From contig DAOVKO010000120.1 in assembly GCA_030631725.1 (NCBI GenBank), forward strand, positions 1-6,528: a stretch of DNA of 6,528 nucleotides. Reading direction: 5' to 3'. Each line of letters starts with the position of its first letter. Within the stretch, counting starts at the first letter, position 1. This document shows, piece by piece, positions 1 to 5,652 of the stretch. The translations under genes and the position numbers were made by a program. Below the pieces are notes generated by a model, which was not told the DNA's origin, made no database searches, and saw only the letters and a list, made by a program, of their open reading frames with translations. This DNA comes from Actinomycetes bacterium. Its GTDB lineage: Bacteria > Planctomycetota > Phycisphaerae > JAACET01.

Positions 1-282
1 GCCGACGCCGTTACTTACTGCGGCACCCACTCCGGCCGTGACGAGGATAAGCTTGCCAAGCTCAACCTCGCCGTCGATTCCGCCCAGAAGGTCGCCTCCG
101 GCGTCATCCAGGCCTGCCCAATCAACTACGAGTGCAAGGTCATCGGCTCGTCCGACATCCTCCCCGAAATGCTCTCTGATACCGTCAAGACCGAATGCTA
201 CCCCCAGGGCGACTACCACCGCGTCTATTTCGGCCTGGTCCTTGCCGCCTACGCCGACAAAAACGCCGCCGCGGCATTGTGA
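1..282 (+). CDS. Flavin reductase / flavoredoxin-like protein, C-terminal part
   Basis: This frame is open from the first base to a TGA at 280-282 and gives 93 residues of a protein whose start lies outside the window. The segment CGTHSGRDEDKLAKLNL, then a stretch ending in CPINYECKVI, and later GDYHRVYFGLVLAAYAD match the order seen in the flavin reductase-like (flavoredoxin, FMN-binding split-barrel) family. Those proteins have an SGRD-DK motif, a P(V/I)NxEC strand and a GDHxxxxGEVxAAYAD strand near the C-terminus. Family members bind FMN and pass electrons between NAD(P)H or small redox proteins and flavin; the substrate cannot be told from this fragment. Codons end mostly in C, as in the pyr genes downstream. 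The gene converges on the tRNA gene 33 bases away. The family call rests on recalled motifs only. Confidence 0.72.
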   Translation, partial: ADAVTYCGTHSGRDEDKLAKLNLAVDSAQKVASGVIQACPINYECKVIGSSDILPEMLSDTVKTECYPQGDYHRVYFGLVLAAYADKNAAAAL

Positions 283-315
283 AAAGTAGTCCGCCGCCTC
301 ACGGTGAACGAAGAC

Positions 316-386
316 TGGAGACGAGGGGAATCGAACCCCCATTTCCGCGATGCGACCGCGGCGTGCTCCCGTTACACCACGTCCCC
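316..386 (-). tRNA. tRNA-Ala(CGC)
   Basis: The - strand folds into a complete 71-base cloverleaf. The acceptor stem GGGGACG pairs with CGTCTCC and is followed by discriminator A. The D stem is GTGT/GCAC with GG in the loop. The anticodon stem is CCGCG/CGCGG, the variable loop has four bases, and the T arm is GGGGG-TTCGATT-CCCCT. The anticodon loop GTCGCAT gives anticodon CGC (plus positions 352-354), which reads the alanine codon GCG. The third acceptor pair is G3:U70, the classic alanine identity element, which supports the call independently of the anticodon. CCA is not encoded. Transcription runs away from pyrB from its own promoter at 401-430. Confidence 0.95.
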
Positions 387-400
387 ATTCTGCATTGACC

Positions 401-430
401 AATATAGCAGAATCCGCTACGCGTTGGCAA
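401..430 (-). promoter_or_regulatory. Promoter for tRNA-Ala, extended -10
   Basis: On the - strand a -35 box TTGCCA (425-430) is followed after 18 bases by the -10 box TATATT (401-406), which is preceded by TGC to make an extended -10. The predicted start falls near 394, giving a leader of about 7 bases before the tRNA 5' end at 386, as expected for a tRNA gene. It is read from consensus only. Confidence 0.7.
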
Positions 431-450
431 GCTTTTTGACCACGGCTTGC
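427..450. repeat. Inverted repeat between divergent promoters
   Basis: GCAAGC (427-432) and GCTTGC (445-450) form a perfect six-base inverted repeat with a 12-base gap. It overlaps the tRNA -35 box and ends two bases before the pyrB -35 box. It could be a protein site shared by both promoters, but an inverted repeat this short can also arise by chance. Confidence 0.3.
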
Positions 451-452
451 AC

Positions 453-481
453 TTGCCCAAATTCCAATGACCTGCTATATT
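453..481 (+). promoter_or_regulatory. Promoter for pyrB operon, extended -10
   Basis: A -35 box TTGCCC (453-458), a 17-base spacer and the -10 box TATATT (476-481) preceded by TGC form a good sigma-70-type promoter. The start would fall near 488, leaving a leader of about 46 bases before the pyrB ATG. The nine bases TGCTATATT are identical to those of the divergent tRNA promoter. Confidence 0.7.
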
Positions 482-501
482 AGATCTGTCAGCATAACCT
501 A

Positions 502-518
502 CGGCAGAGAATATGCCG
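502..518 (+). promoter_or_regulatory. Small hairpin in pyrB leader
   Basis: CGGCA (502-506) and TGCCG (514-518) can pair around a seven-base loop in the predicted leader RNA. The hairpin ends seven bases before GGTGA (526-530), the only Shine-Dalgarno-like string ahead of the ATG at 535. No PyrR-type binding loop and no U-run attenuator are visible, so a regulatory role is unproven. Confidence 0.3.
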
Positions 519-534
519 AGTTCCGGGTGAACCC

Positions 535-1581
535 ATGTCCACTGTCAGCCTCGATCAATTCCTCCAGCTTAGAATCAGCCGGCGATGCCAATATTTCATC
601 GAGAACAACCGCCTCTTGGCCCTGGTTTATGCCCAGCAGTTCGATCGCCCCCTGCTGGAGAACCTTTTCCGATTGGCCGATGCCGTTCGGAGTCTCAGCG
701 AGACCAGCGACGGTAGGCTCTTTCTCCGCTCCCTCCTGCCCGACCGCCGGGCCATGCTCTACTTCACTCAGCCTTCCACGCGCACCTTTTTGTCGTTCGC
801 TGCCGCCTGTCACATCCTGGGCATGAGCACTGCAGACGTCCGCGATCCCGCCACTTCTTCCGAAGTCAAGGGCGAAACTCGCCAGGACGCCCTGAGAATC
901 TTTTCCATCTATCACGATCTGATCATCATGCGCCAGCCCGAAGCCGGCTTCTGCGAAAAAATAGCCTTTCAGATGCTCTCTTGGCCCGGACGAAAACCCA
1001 TCATCAATGCCGGTTCCGGCACCGATCAGCACCCCACCCAGGCCCTGCTCGATCTCTACACCCTCCACCGCTGCTTCGGGCGGGCTGGCGGACTCGACCA
1101 TAAAAAAATCATGCTCGTTGGCGACCTTAAGCGAGGCCGAACCGCCCGGTCGCTGGCCTATCTGCTCACCAACTATCAAGGCATCGAGTTGATCTTGGCT
1201 GCTCCGGACGAACTGGCCATGGCCGAAGATATCAAGCAACACCTCCGCGAAAACTCTACCACCTTCATCGAAACCAACGACATGCACGCCCACCTCGCCG
1301 AAATCGACGCCATATACATGACCCGCATTCAGGACGAATGGGATCAGGGCAGCAAGACTTCCATCGACTACAGCCGCCTCGGCCTGCAGGCCAAGCACCT
1401 AACCGCCCTCAAACCCCACTGTTACATCCTGCATCCTTTGCCCCGCCGCCGAGAGATTCAAACCGCCATCGATTCTGATCCCCGAGCCGTCTATTTCGAC
1501 CAGGCCGAGAACGGCATGTGGATCCGCGCCGCCCTTATTGCTCACATGTTCGCCGTAGACAAGGACATTCTTGAACACTGA
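535..1581 (+). CDS. pyrB: Aspartate carbamoyltransferase catalytic chain
   Basis: This enzyme condenses carbamoyl phosphate with L-aspartate to give N-carbamoyl-aspartate, step 2 of cytosolic pyrimidine synthesis. The 348-residue product carries the family's active-site set in order. It has the carbamoyl-phosphate loop STRTF (81-85), the mobile-loop lysine in SEVKGET (K112), HPTQ (H166), GDLKRGRTARSL (R202), the aspartate-site TRIQ (R264, Q266) and HPLPR (300-304). Near the end YFDQAENGMWIRAALI matches the usual helix. It is about 35-40 residues longer than typical chains of about 310, mostly because STRTF sits some 29 residues further in than in E. coli PyrB. The ATG at 535 is the first good start after the promoter; only a weak GGTGA four bases upstream serves as ribosome binding site. 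No pyrI regulatory gene is visible. pyrC follows after 36 bases. Confidence 0.95.
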   Translation: MSTVSLDQFLQLRISRRCQYFIENNRLLALVYAQQFDRPLLENLFRLADAVRSLSETSDGRLFLRSLLPDRRAMLYFTQPSTRTFLSFAAACHILGMSTADVRDPATSSEVKGETRQDALRIFSIYHDLIIMRQPEAGFCEKIAFQMLSWPGRKPIINAGSGTDQHPTQALLDLYTLHRCFGRAGGLDHKKIMLVGDLKRGRTARSLAYLLTNYQGIELILAAPDELAMAEDIKQHLRENSTTFIETNDMHAHLAEIDAIYMTRIQDEWDQGSKTSIDYSRLGLQAKHLTALKPHCYILHPLPRRREIQTAIDSDPRAVYFDQAENGMWIRAALIAHMFAVDKDILEH

Positions 1582-1617
1582 GCGTCCAGCTCTCTACGAC
1601 CACACCGAGTTCAGCTA

Positions 1618-2940
1618 TTGAGTTCAGTACTAATCAAAAATGGCCGAATCATCGACCCCGCTGGCGGCCCTGCTGTCCCTGTAGACCTGTTCATCGAGGA
1701 TGATCGAATAGCCGCCCTTGGCCAAGTCCCCGCTTCCGCCGACATCACCATCGATGCCCAGGGCCTGCTGATCACTCCCGGCCTGATTGACCTGCACGTC
1801 CACTTCCGCCAGCCCGGCTACGAGCAAGCCGAGACCATCCTAAGCGGCTGCCGGGCGGCCGTCTGCGGCGGATTTACTGCCGTCGCTGTCATGCCCAACA
1901 CCACTCCCTGCATCGACACGGCCCAGATGGTCCGCCTCGTCGGCGAGAACGCCCAACAGGCCGACCTCTGCCGAGTGCACGTCGTCGGAGCTGTTACCGT
2001 TGGCCGGCAGGGCCGACAACTCGCCGACTTGCACGCTATGGCCCAAGCCGGCGCCCTCGCCTTCAGCGACGACGGCGACTACCTCGCCAGCCGCGAACTG
2101 ATGCAACAGGCAATCGCCCAAGTCGCCGCCTTGAACCTCGCCATAATCCAGCACTGTGAAGACCCCGTCCGCGGACGCGGAGACGTCAACGCCGGAAAAG
2201 TCGCCGAAGCCATCGGCCTGTCCAGCTCGTCCGGCCAGACCGAGGCCGAGGCCTTCGTTCGCGACCTTGAACTACTCGACGCCTCCCCTTCGCCCTGCCG
2301 ATATCACCTCGCCCACGTCTCATCCGCCGATACCGTCCGAAATCTTTCCCTAGCAGCTTCAGAGCACCTGAGCATCACCGCCGAAGCCACCCCCCACCAT
2401 CTGACTCTTACCGACGAGCTTTGCCGCAGCCTCAATCCCCTTTACAAGGTCCGCCCGCCCTTGCGCAGCAGCCAGGACGTTGCCGCCCTCAAATCTGCCC
2501 TGGCCGACGGCACCATCGACTGCCTGGCCTGTGATCATGCCCCCCATACTGCTGCCGAGAAGTCCCGCGACTTCGTTGCCGCCCCCGCCGGGATGATTGG
2601 CCTGGAAACCGCCCTGGCCGTCTATATCACCGAGTTGATCGTACCTGGCCTGCTCACTTGGCCTCAGTTGATACAAAAGCTCACTACAAACCCTGCCGCC
2701 GTCCTTGGCCTCGAGAAGCCTCGCATCGCCCCTGGCTCCACCGCTGACCTTACACTCATCGACCCTTGCCGAACGTGGCTCGTCCGCCCCGAAGTCTTTC
2801 ACAGTCTCAGCCGCAATTGTCCTTTTGCTGGGCGAACCCTTACCGGCAAGGCCGTCGCCACCATCGTCGCCGGACGAATTCGTTACCTCGATTCTGTCAC
2901 TATTACCGGAAAACTCCCCCCCGATGTCATTCACAACTAA
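1618..2940 (+). CDS. pyrC: Dihydroorotase
   Basis: This zinc amidohydrolase cyclises N-carbamoyl-aspartate to dihydroorotate, step 3 of pyrimidine synthesis. The 440-residue product has the class I (Bacillus-type) layout. A short beta-sandwich N-terminus precedes GLIDLHVHFRQPG, with metal ligands H60 and H62 and substrate Arg R64. MPNTTP follows, then SDDGD (150-154), with an aspartate where class II enzymes use a carboxylated lysine. Next come QHCED (H179), LAHVSS (H233), EATPHH, and CDHAPH with metal ligand D306. Length is normal for the class. The start is a TTG at 1618, chosen because it gives the standard opening SSVLIKNGRIIDPAGG; no ATG or GTG in frame fits, and only a bare GAG eight bases upstream resembles a ribosome binding site. 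It lies 36 bases after pyrB and 17 before the next gene, so one transcript is likely. Confidence 0.95.
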   Translation: MSSVLIKNGRIIDPAGGPAVPVDLFIEDDRIAALGQVPASADITIDAQGLLITPGLIDLHVHFRQPGYEQAETILSGCRAAVCGGFTAVAVMPNTTPCIDTAQMVRLVGENAQQADLCRVHVVGAVTVGRQGRQLADLHAMAQAGALAFSDDGDYLASRELMQQAIAQVAALNLAIIQHCEDPVRGRGDVNAGKVAEAIGLSSSSGQTEAEAFVRDLELLDASPSPCRYHLAHVSSADTVRNLSLAASEHLSITAEATPHHLTLTDELCRSLNPLYKVRPPLRSSQDVAALKSALADGTIDCLACDHAPHTAAEKSRDFVAAPAGMIGLETALAVYITELIVPGLLTWPQLIQKLTTNPAAVLGLEKPRIAPGSTADLTLIDPCRTWLVRPEVFHSLSRNCPFAGRTLTGKAVATIVAGRIRYLDSVTITGKLPPDVIHN

Positions 2941-2957
2941 CTCGGAGCTACGGACTC

Positions 2958-3788
2958 ATGTCTCACCAGATTGGTATTTGCAGTTACTTCAATCCTGACT
3001 TGCCCCCCGAGCAGGTCTTCGAGCTGATTATTCGCTCCGGCTTCAACGCTATTTCCGTCTGGGGCGCCGGCAACCCCGGGACCGCTGCCATGCCCGACTA
3101 TTACAAGCAGTTCATCCGCGCCGCCCGGGACGTCCACGGCCTGGTTCTCGACTCACTCCACGCCCCCTTTGAGCTGACCGCTGATTTATCCAGCCCAGAC
3201 AATTCCCTTAGAACCAAAGCTGTCGATCGGCTCAAGCTCGCCATCAATGACGCCCTCGAGCTGCAAATTCCTATTGTTATCATCCATGCTCACCGTGGAG
3301 AAGCTCCGCCGCAGCTTTCTGTTCTGGGCCAGCGAAGTTTCACCGAGCTGGTAGAGGCCGCCGCCAATGCCAACATCCTCCTAGCCGTCGAGAACACTTT
3401 AGACAGCATTGCTCCGCTCGAGTGGATTCTCAGCCAATTCCCTGCCTCGACCGTCGGCTTATGTTACGATTCCGGCCACGACCAGCTCATCCCCGGCCAA
3501 ACCTTTGACCTTTTGCGTCGCTGGGGCCGGCGTCTGCTGACCACTCACATCCACGACAACCTCGGCCAATCCGACGACCATCTGATTCCCGGCCAAGGTG
3601 TAATCGACTTCTCCGCCTTCGTCCGGGCCTTTCCCTGGCAAACTTACAACGGCTATCTGACCATCGAAGCGACCATGGCCAACTCGCCTGTAACCGACCC
3701 CGCCGAGTTCCTCACCCAAACCTTTGCCGCTGCCAACCACCTCCTCACCCTCGCCAGACAAACCAACCCCCCTACAGATCAAAGATAA
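2958..3788 (+). CDS. Sugar phosphate isomerase/epimerase-like TIM-barrel protein
   Basis: The 276-residue product belongs to the xylose isomerase-like TIM-barrel superfamily (AP endonuclease 2 fold). The opening IGICSYFNPDLPPEQVFELIIRSGF is typical of first strand and helix. The metal-site residues appear in the usual places: E145 in VENT, D171 and H174 in YDSGHD, H197 and D200 in THIHDN, and E237 in TIEAT. Members isomerise or epimerise sugars and related hydroxy-acids, or cut DNA at abasic sites. The short length and the DSGHD and HIHDN motifs fit the sugar group better than endonuclease IV, but no substrate can be named. The frame is open much further back, into pyrC, but ATG 2958 has GGAG (2944-2947) ten bases upstream and the upstream residues look like pyrC read out of frame. 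It is the third gene of the pyr operon; why it sits there is unknown. Confidence 0.85.
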   Translation: MSHQIGICSYFNPDLPPEQVFELIIRSGFNAISVWGAGNPGTAAMPDYYKQFIRAARDVHGLVLDSLHAPFELTADLSSPDNSLRTKAVDRLKLAINDALELQIPIVIIHAHRGEAPPQLSVLGQRSFTELVEAAANANILLAVENTLDSIAPLEWILSQFPASTVGLCYDSGHDQLIPGQTFDLLRRWGRRLLTTHIHDNLGQSDDHLIPGQGVIDFSAFVRAFPWQTYNGYLTIEATMANSPVTDPAEFLTQTFAAANHLLTLARQTNPPTDQR

Positions 3789-3799
3789 TTAGACGCTGA

Positions 3800-3817
3800 C
3801 CCCTGCCTTCGCAGGGG
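3800..3817 (+). terminator. Possible hairpin terminator of pyr operon
   Basis: CCCCTGC (3800-3806) and GCAGGGG (3811-3817) form a perfect seven-base stem with a CTTC loop, 11 bases after the stop of the isomerase-like gene. No U-run follows (the next bases are CAAGCTTTGC), so it may only stabilise the 3' end or work with another factor. Confidence 0.45.
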
Positions 3818-3825
3818 CAAGCTTT

Positions 3826-3934
3826 GCAGATTCCGCAGAAAAGTAATTTGCCGCAGAGATTCCGCAGATTTCGCTGAAAAGATAAAGGTTTCTTAAACAT
3901 CTGCGTAATCAGCGTAATCTGCGGCTAAGTAATT
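3826..3934. repeat. Imperfect palindromic intergenic repeat, GCAGATT-type units
   Basis: The left arm (about 3842-3877) reads through CCGCAGA, GATTCCGCAGATT and TCGCTGA. The right arm (about 3899-3934), read on the other strand, gives GCCGCAGATTACGCTGATTACGCAGAT. The arms align with one two-base gap and a few mismatches and would fold into a long hairpin around a loop of roughly 20 AT-rich bases. A further partial unit (GCAGATTCCGCAGAAAAG, 3826-3843) precedes the left arm in direct orientation. Within each arm the motif recurs about every 9-11 bases. Repeats of this GCAGATTACGCAGATT style are familiar from many environmental bacterial genomes, but that is recollection. No ORF or transposase is associated. 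Confidence 0.6.
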
Positions 3935-3970
3935 CCTTTCTTCGTGGTTGAAATATTTTCCAAAAAACCC

Positions 3971-3999
3971 TTGACAAGCTAACCCATTTCTGCTAGTAT
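3971..3999 (+). promoter_or_regulatory. Strong promoter for phosphatase gene
   Basis: A perfect -35 TTGACA (3971-3976), a 17-base spacer and the -10 TAGTAT (3994-3999) preceded by TGC make a near-ideal sigma-70 promoter. TATATT at 3997-4002 is an alternative -10 with a 20-base spacer. The predicted start near 4006 leaves a purine-rich leader of about 50 bases. Confidence 0.75.
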
Positions 4000-4044
4000 A
4001 TTACCTTGTGTGAGAGAGCAATCCTTAGAAGAGAGACTTAGAGG

Positions 4045-4051
4045 AAAGGAG
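4045..4051 (+). promoter_or_regulatory. Strong Shine-Dalgarno of phosphatase gene
   Basis: AAAGGAG lies five bases before ATG 4057 and decides the start. It is much stronger than anything ahead of pyrB or pyrC. Just upstream, CTTAGA occurs twice at a 13-base interval (4024 and 4037) in a purine-rich leader. Confidence 0.75.
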
Positions 4052-4056
4052 CGAAG

Positions 4057-5313
4057 ATGCGGTCAGGACGTATCGAAAAGCCCCTATCAACATGTTTATG
4101 TGCTTTTGTGACGCTCGTGTTGAGTGCTTCCGTGGCTCTGGCGGATGCAGTGAAGCCCGTGCCCTGGCTGGCCGGGGTGACCTCCGACAGCGTTTATGCG
4201 TGCCTGGAGGCCACTACCAACGCGACTGACGCGACCGTCGATTTCGGCCGGGTCGTCGACGGAATGGGGAACTACGCCTTTCAGGTCACCACAGAAAGCA
4301 TGCAGCCTACTTTGAGCGGCCGTTACGTTCACAATATCCCCCTGACCGGTCTGCAGCCCAACACTCAGTACCACTACAAGGTTACCCACGGTTCGGATGT
4401 CAGCGCCGACTACACCTTCTGGACGGCCCCGCTGCCGGGAACGCCAGCCAAATGGGGCTTTGCAGCCGACTGCCGATCGAACCCCACCTTGCACAACACG
4501 ATGGCTGGTCTGATCGCTGCGCGGAGCCCGAGGATGATGGTATACGGTGGGGACCTCTGCCACAGTGCCACGTGGGACTACTGGGATACGGAGTGGTTCG
4601 TAGCCAACCAGAACGCTTTGAACGCTACGACACCGTTCGTTAATGCTGTCGGCAACCACGAACAGTGGCTCCCCCTAACCAAGGCCTACACGGAGTCTCC
4701 CGACGGGACTGACGGAAACGGCGAAGGCTACTTCTCTTTCGACTACGGGGACACCCACATCCTGGTCCTCAACAACATGGTGGATTACTCCCCAGGCAGT
4801 GCCCAGTGGGACTTTGCAGCCGCCGACCTTGCCGCCAGCACTAGCAACTGGAACGTCGTAGCCTACCACAAGCCCGCGTACTCTGCGGGCGGTGATGGCG
4901 AGAACGCGGGCATGATTGCCATGACCACGCAGGTATTCGAGCCCAACGGTGTGGACCTGGTCCTATCCGGGCACAACCACTTCTACCAACACAATCTGGT
5001 CAATGGTATTCATCACATGGTCCTCGGCTCTATCGGCGCACCCTTATATACGCCGGGCAGCGCTGACTACACCGTGCTTTCCGAGACCACTGTCTGCTTC
5101 GGCATTTTCGAGACAACTCCGGAAATGCTGACCCTGACGACCTACCGGGAGGATGGCTCGGTGATTGAAGTCATTGAGATCCCCGAACCCGCTACGCTGT
5201 CCCTGGTGCTGATCGGCGGTTTGGTTCTATTGAAACGTACGCGCAAATCTGGTACGGGATCTAGCCAAGAGATCTCCGGTGACCATTATATGTCTAGCCC
5301 CAAGTTGTTATGA
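4057..5313 (+). CDS. Exported purple-acid-phosphatase-like metallophosphoesterase with PEP-CTERM-like tail
   Basis: The 418-residue product begins with a signal peptide (basic RIEK, hydrophobic 12-25, likely cut after ALA at 29). A fibronectin-like beta-sandwich (about 33-125) ends in LTGLQPNTQYHYKV, as in purple acid phosphatases. The metallophosphoesterase domain (about 130-345) carries the five motifs: AAD (D138), GGD (D166), GNHE (N200, H201), YHKP (H271) and SGHNHF (H306, H308). In classic purple acid phosphatases the tyrosine iron ligand sits three residues after the GD aspartate; here that residue is H169. The C-terminus has PEP (376-378), a hydrophobic stretch 380-392 and KRTRK, as in PEP-CTERM proteins sorted by exosortase, then a 21-residue extra tail. 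It probably hydrolyses phosphate esters outside the cytoplasm; the substrate is unknown. AAAGGAG five bases before ATG 4057 fixes the start. The end overlaps the next gene, on the other strand, by 20 bases. Confidence 0.88.
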   Translation: MRSGRIEKPLSTCLCAFVTLVLSASVALADAVKPVPWLAGVTSDSVYACLEATTNATDATVDFGRVVDGMGNYAFQVTTESMQPTLSGRYVHNIPLTGLQPNTQYHYKVTHGSDVSADYTFWTAPLPGTPAKWGFAADCRSNPTLHNTMAGLIAARSPRMMVYGGDLCHSATWDYWDTEWFVANQNALNATTPFVNAVGNHEQWLPLTKAYTESPDGTDGNGEGYFSFDYGDTHILVLNNMVDYSPGSAQWDFAAADLAASTSNWNVVAYHKPAYSAGGDGENAGMIAMTTQVFEPNGVDLVLSGHNHFYQHNLVNGIHHMVLGSIGAPLYTPGSADYTVLSETTVCFGIFETTPEMLTLTTYREDGSVIEVIEIPEPATLSLVLIGGLVLLKRTRKSGTGSSQEISGDHYMSSPKLL

Positions 5314-5566
5314 TAAGGATTATCAATGAGGCAATGGCACATGCTGCCGCGATCCGGGCTGCCCAGACAGATGCCTTCGCAGTCTTCGCGGACTCAGCCG
5401 CCGCTTCGGCTGCTTTTCTGCTCGCTAGTGCCTGTTCTGCTTTGGTAAGCCGGTTGAACAGTCGGACGGCGGTATCACTTTCGCTTGCTTCGAAAGGGAT
5501 GTTGAGCTGTCTGCATCTAGCCTCTAGACTTTTAAGCACTTCTTTATGATATTGACTCTCAACCAT
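5294..5566 (-). CDS. Small coiled-coil, tail-anchored membrane protein, function unknown
   Basis: The 90-residue product is not recognised. Residues 1-45 (from YHKEVLKSLEARCRQLNIPFE to RLFNRL) look like a small helical domain; the pattern L-x(6)-NIPFE resembles short helix-extension-helix or SAP-like units, a weak similarity. Residues about 40-66 are rich in A, E, K and Q with heptad-like spacing and probably form a helix or coiled coil. Residues about 68-88 (ARIAAACAIASLIILIITTW) form a single membrane helix ending at the C-terminus, so the protein is probably tail-anchored with its N-terminus in the cytoplasm. AGGAG seven bases before the ATG at 5566 strongly supports translation. Its last 20 bases overlap the phosphatase gene tail to tail. 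No clear promoter of its own is seen, so it may be read from upstream on the - strand. Confidence 0.72.
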   Translation of the reverse strand: MVESQYHKEVLKSLEARCRQLNIPFEASESDTAVRLFNRLTKAEQALASRKAAEAAAESAKTAKASVWAARIAAACAIASLIILIITTWG

Positions 5567-5573
5567 ATATCAT

Positions 5574-5578
5574 CTCCT
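5574..5578 (-). promoter_or_regulatory. Shine-Dalgarno of small membrane protein gene
   Basis: AGGAG on the - strand, seven bases before the ATG at 5564-5566. This is the main evidence that this short reading frame is a real gene rather than a shadow. Confidence 0.7.
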
Positions 5579-5603
5579 GCATACGTAACTCATTCTAGAG
5601 AGT

Positions 5604-5636
5604 TCACCTAAGCAAATGCCAGAAGAGTTTGGCCAG
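5604..5636 (-). pseudogene. Remnant or displaced copy of the mgtE 3' end
   Basis: On the - strand this stretch reads L-A-K-L-F-W-H-L-L-R-stop. The true mgtE end at 6348-6383 reads L-A-K-L-F-W-H-L-L-G-S-stop. After the 21 near-identical bases the next codons still agree in amino acid but differ in bases (CTA TTG in mgtE against TTG CTT here), so the two copies diverged while coding. Upstream in the same frame a TGA appears two codons before the homology begins, so no longer gene is present. It sits 16 bases beyond the toxin stop. It is either a leftover of an mgtE paralogue or the original gene end displaced by an insertion. Confidence 0.6.
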
Positions 5637-5637
5637 G
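5617..5637 (+). repeat. Direct repeat, left copy
   Basis: This 21-base stretch (TGCCAGAA, G, AGTTTGGCCAGG) matches 6364-6384 in the same orientation with one mismatch, at the ninth base (G here, C there). The two copies start 747 bases apart and bracket the toxin-antitoxin operon. Confidence 0.75.
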
Positions 5638-5652
5638 TCTCAAGGTCAAGGG

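Noticed and set aside
38..398. Two overlapping + strand frames across the end of the reductase gene and the tRNA
   Set aside because: Both are Pro/Ser/Arg-rich shifted readings of the flavin reductase frame, and one runs through the tRNA gene.
499..1398. Long - strand open frame of 299 codons opposite pyrB
   Set aside because: It lies entirely antisense to a clear aspartate carbamoyltransferase, has a low-complexity Gly/Ala/Glu-rich product with no family features, and arises from the strong C-ending codon bias of pyrB.
2359..2934. - strand open frame of 191 codons opposite pyrC
   Set aside because: It is a shadow of pyrC caused by codon bias; the product is a Gly-rich sequence without motifs and there is no ribosome binding site.
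2766..2957. 64-residue N-terminal extension of the isomerase-like gene
   Set aside because: It overlaps pyrC out of frame and is rich in Pro, Arg and Ser as expected for shifted coding DNA. The ATG at 2958 has GGAG upstream and starts exactly at the first strand of the fold.
4096..4659. - strand open frame of 187 codons inside the phosphatase gene
   Set aside because: It is antisense to a protein with all five metallophosphoesterase motifs; no family features and no ribosome binding site are seen.
5580..5652. Promoter for the small membrane protein gene (TAGAAT near 5591-5596 on the - strand)
   Set aside because: The -10-like box has no acceptable -35 at 16-18 bases and lies beside the mgtE-like remnant; the evidence is too thin to annotate.
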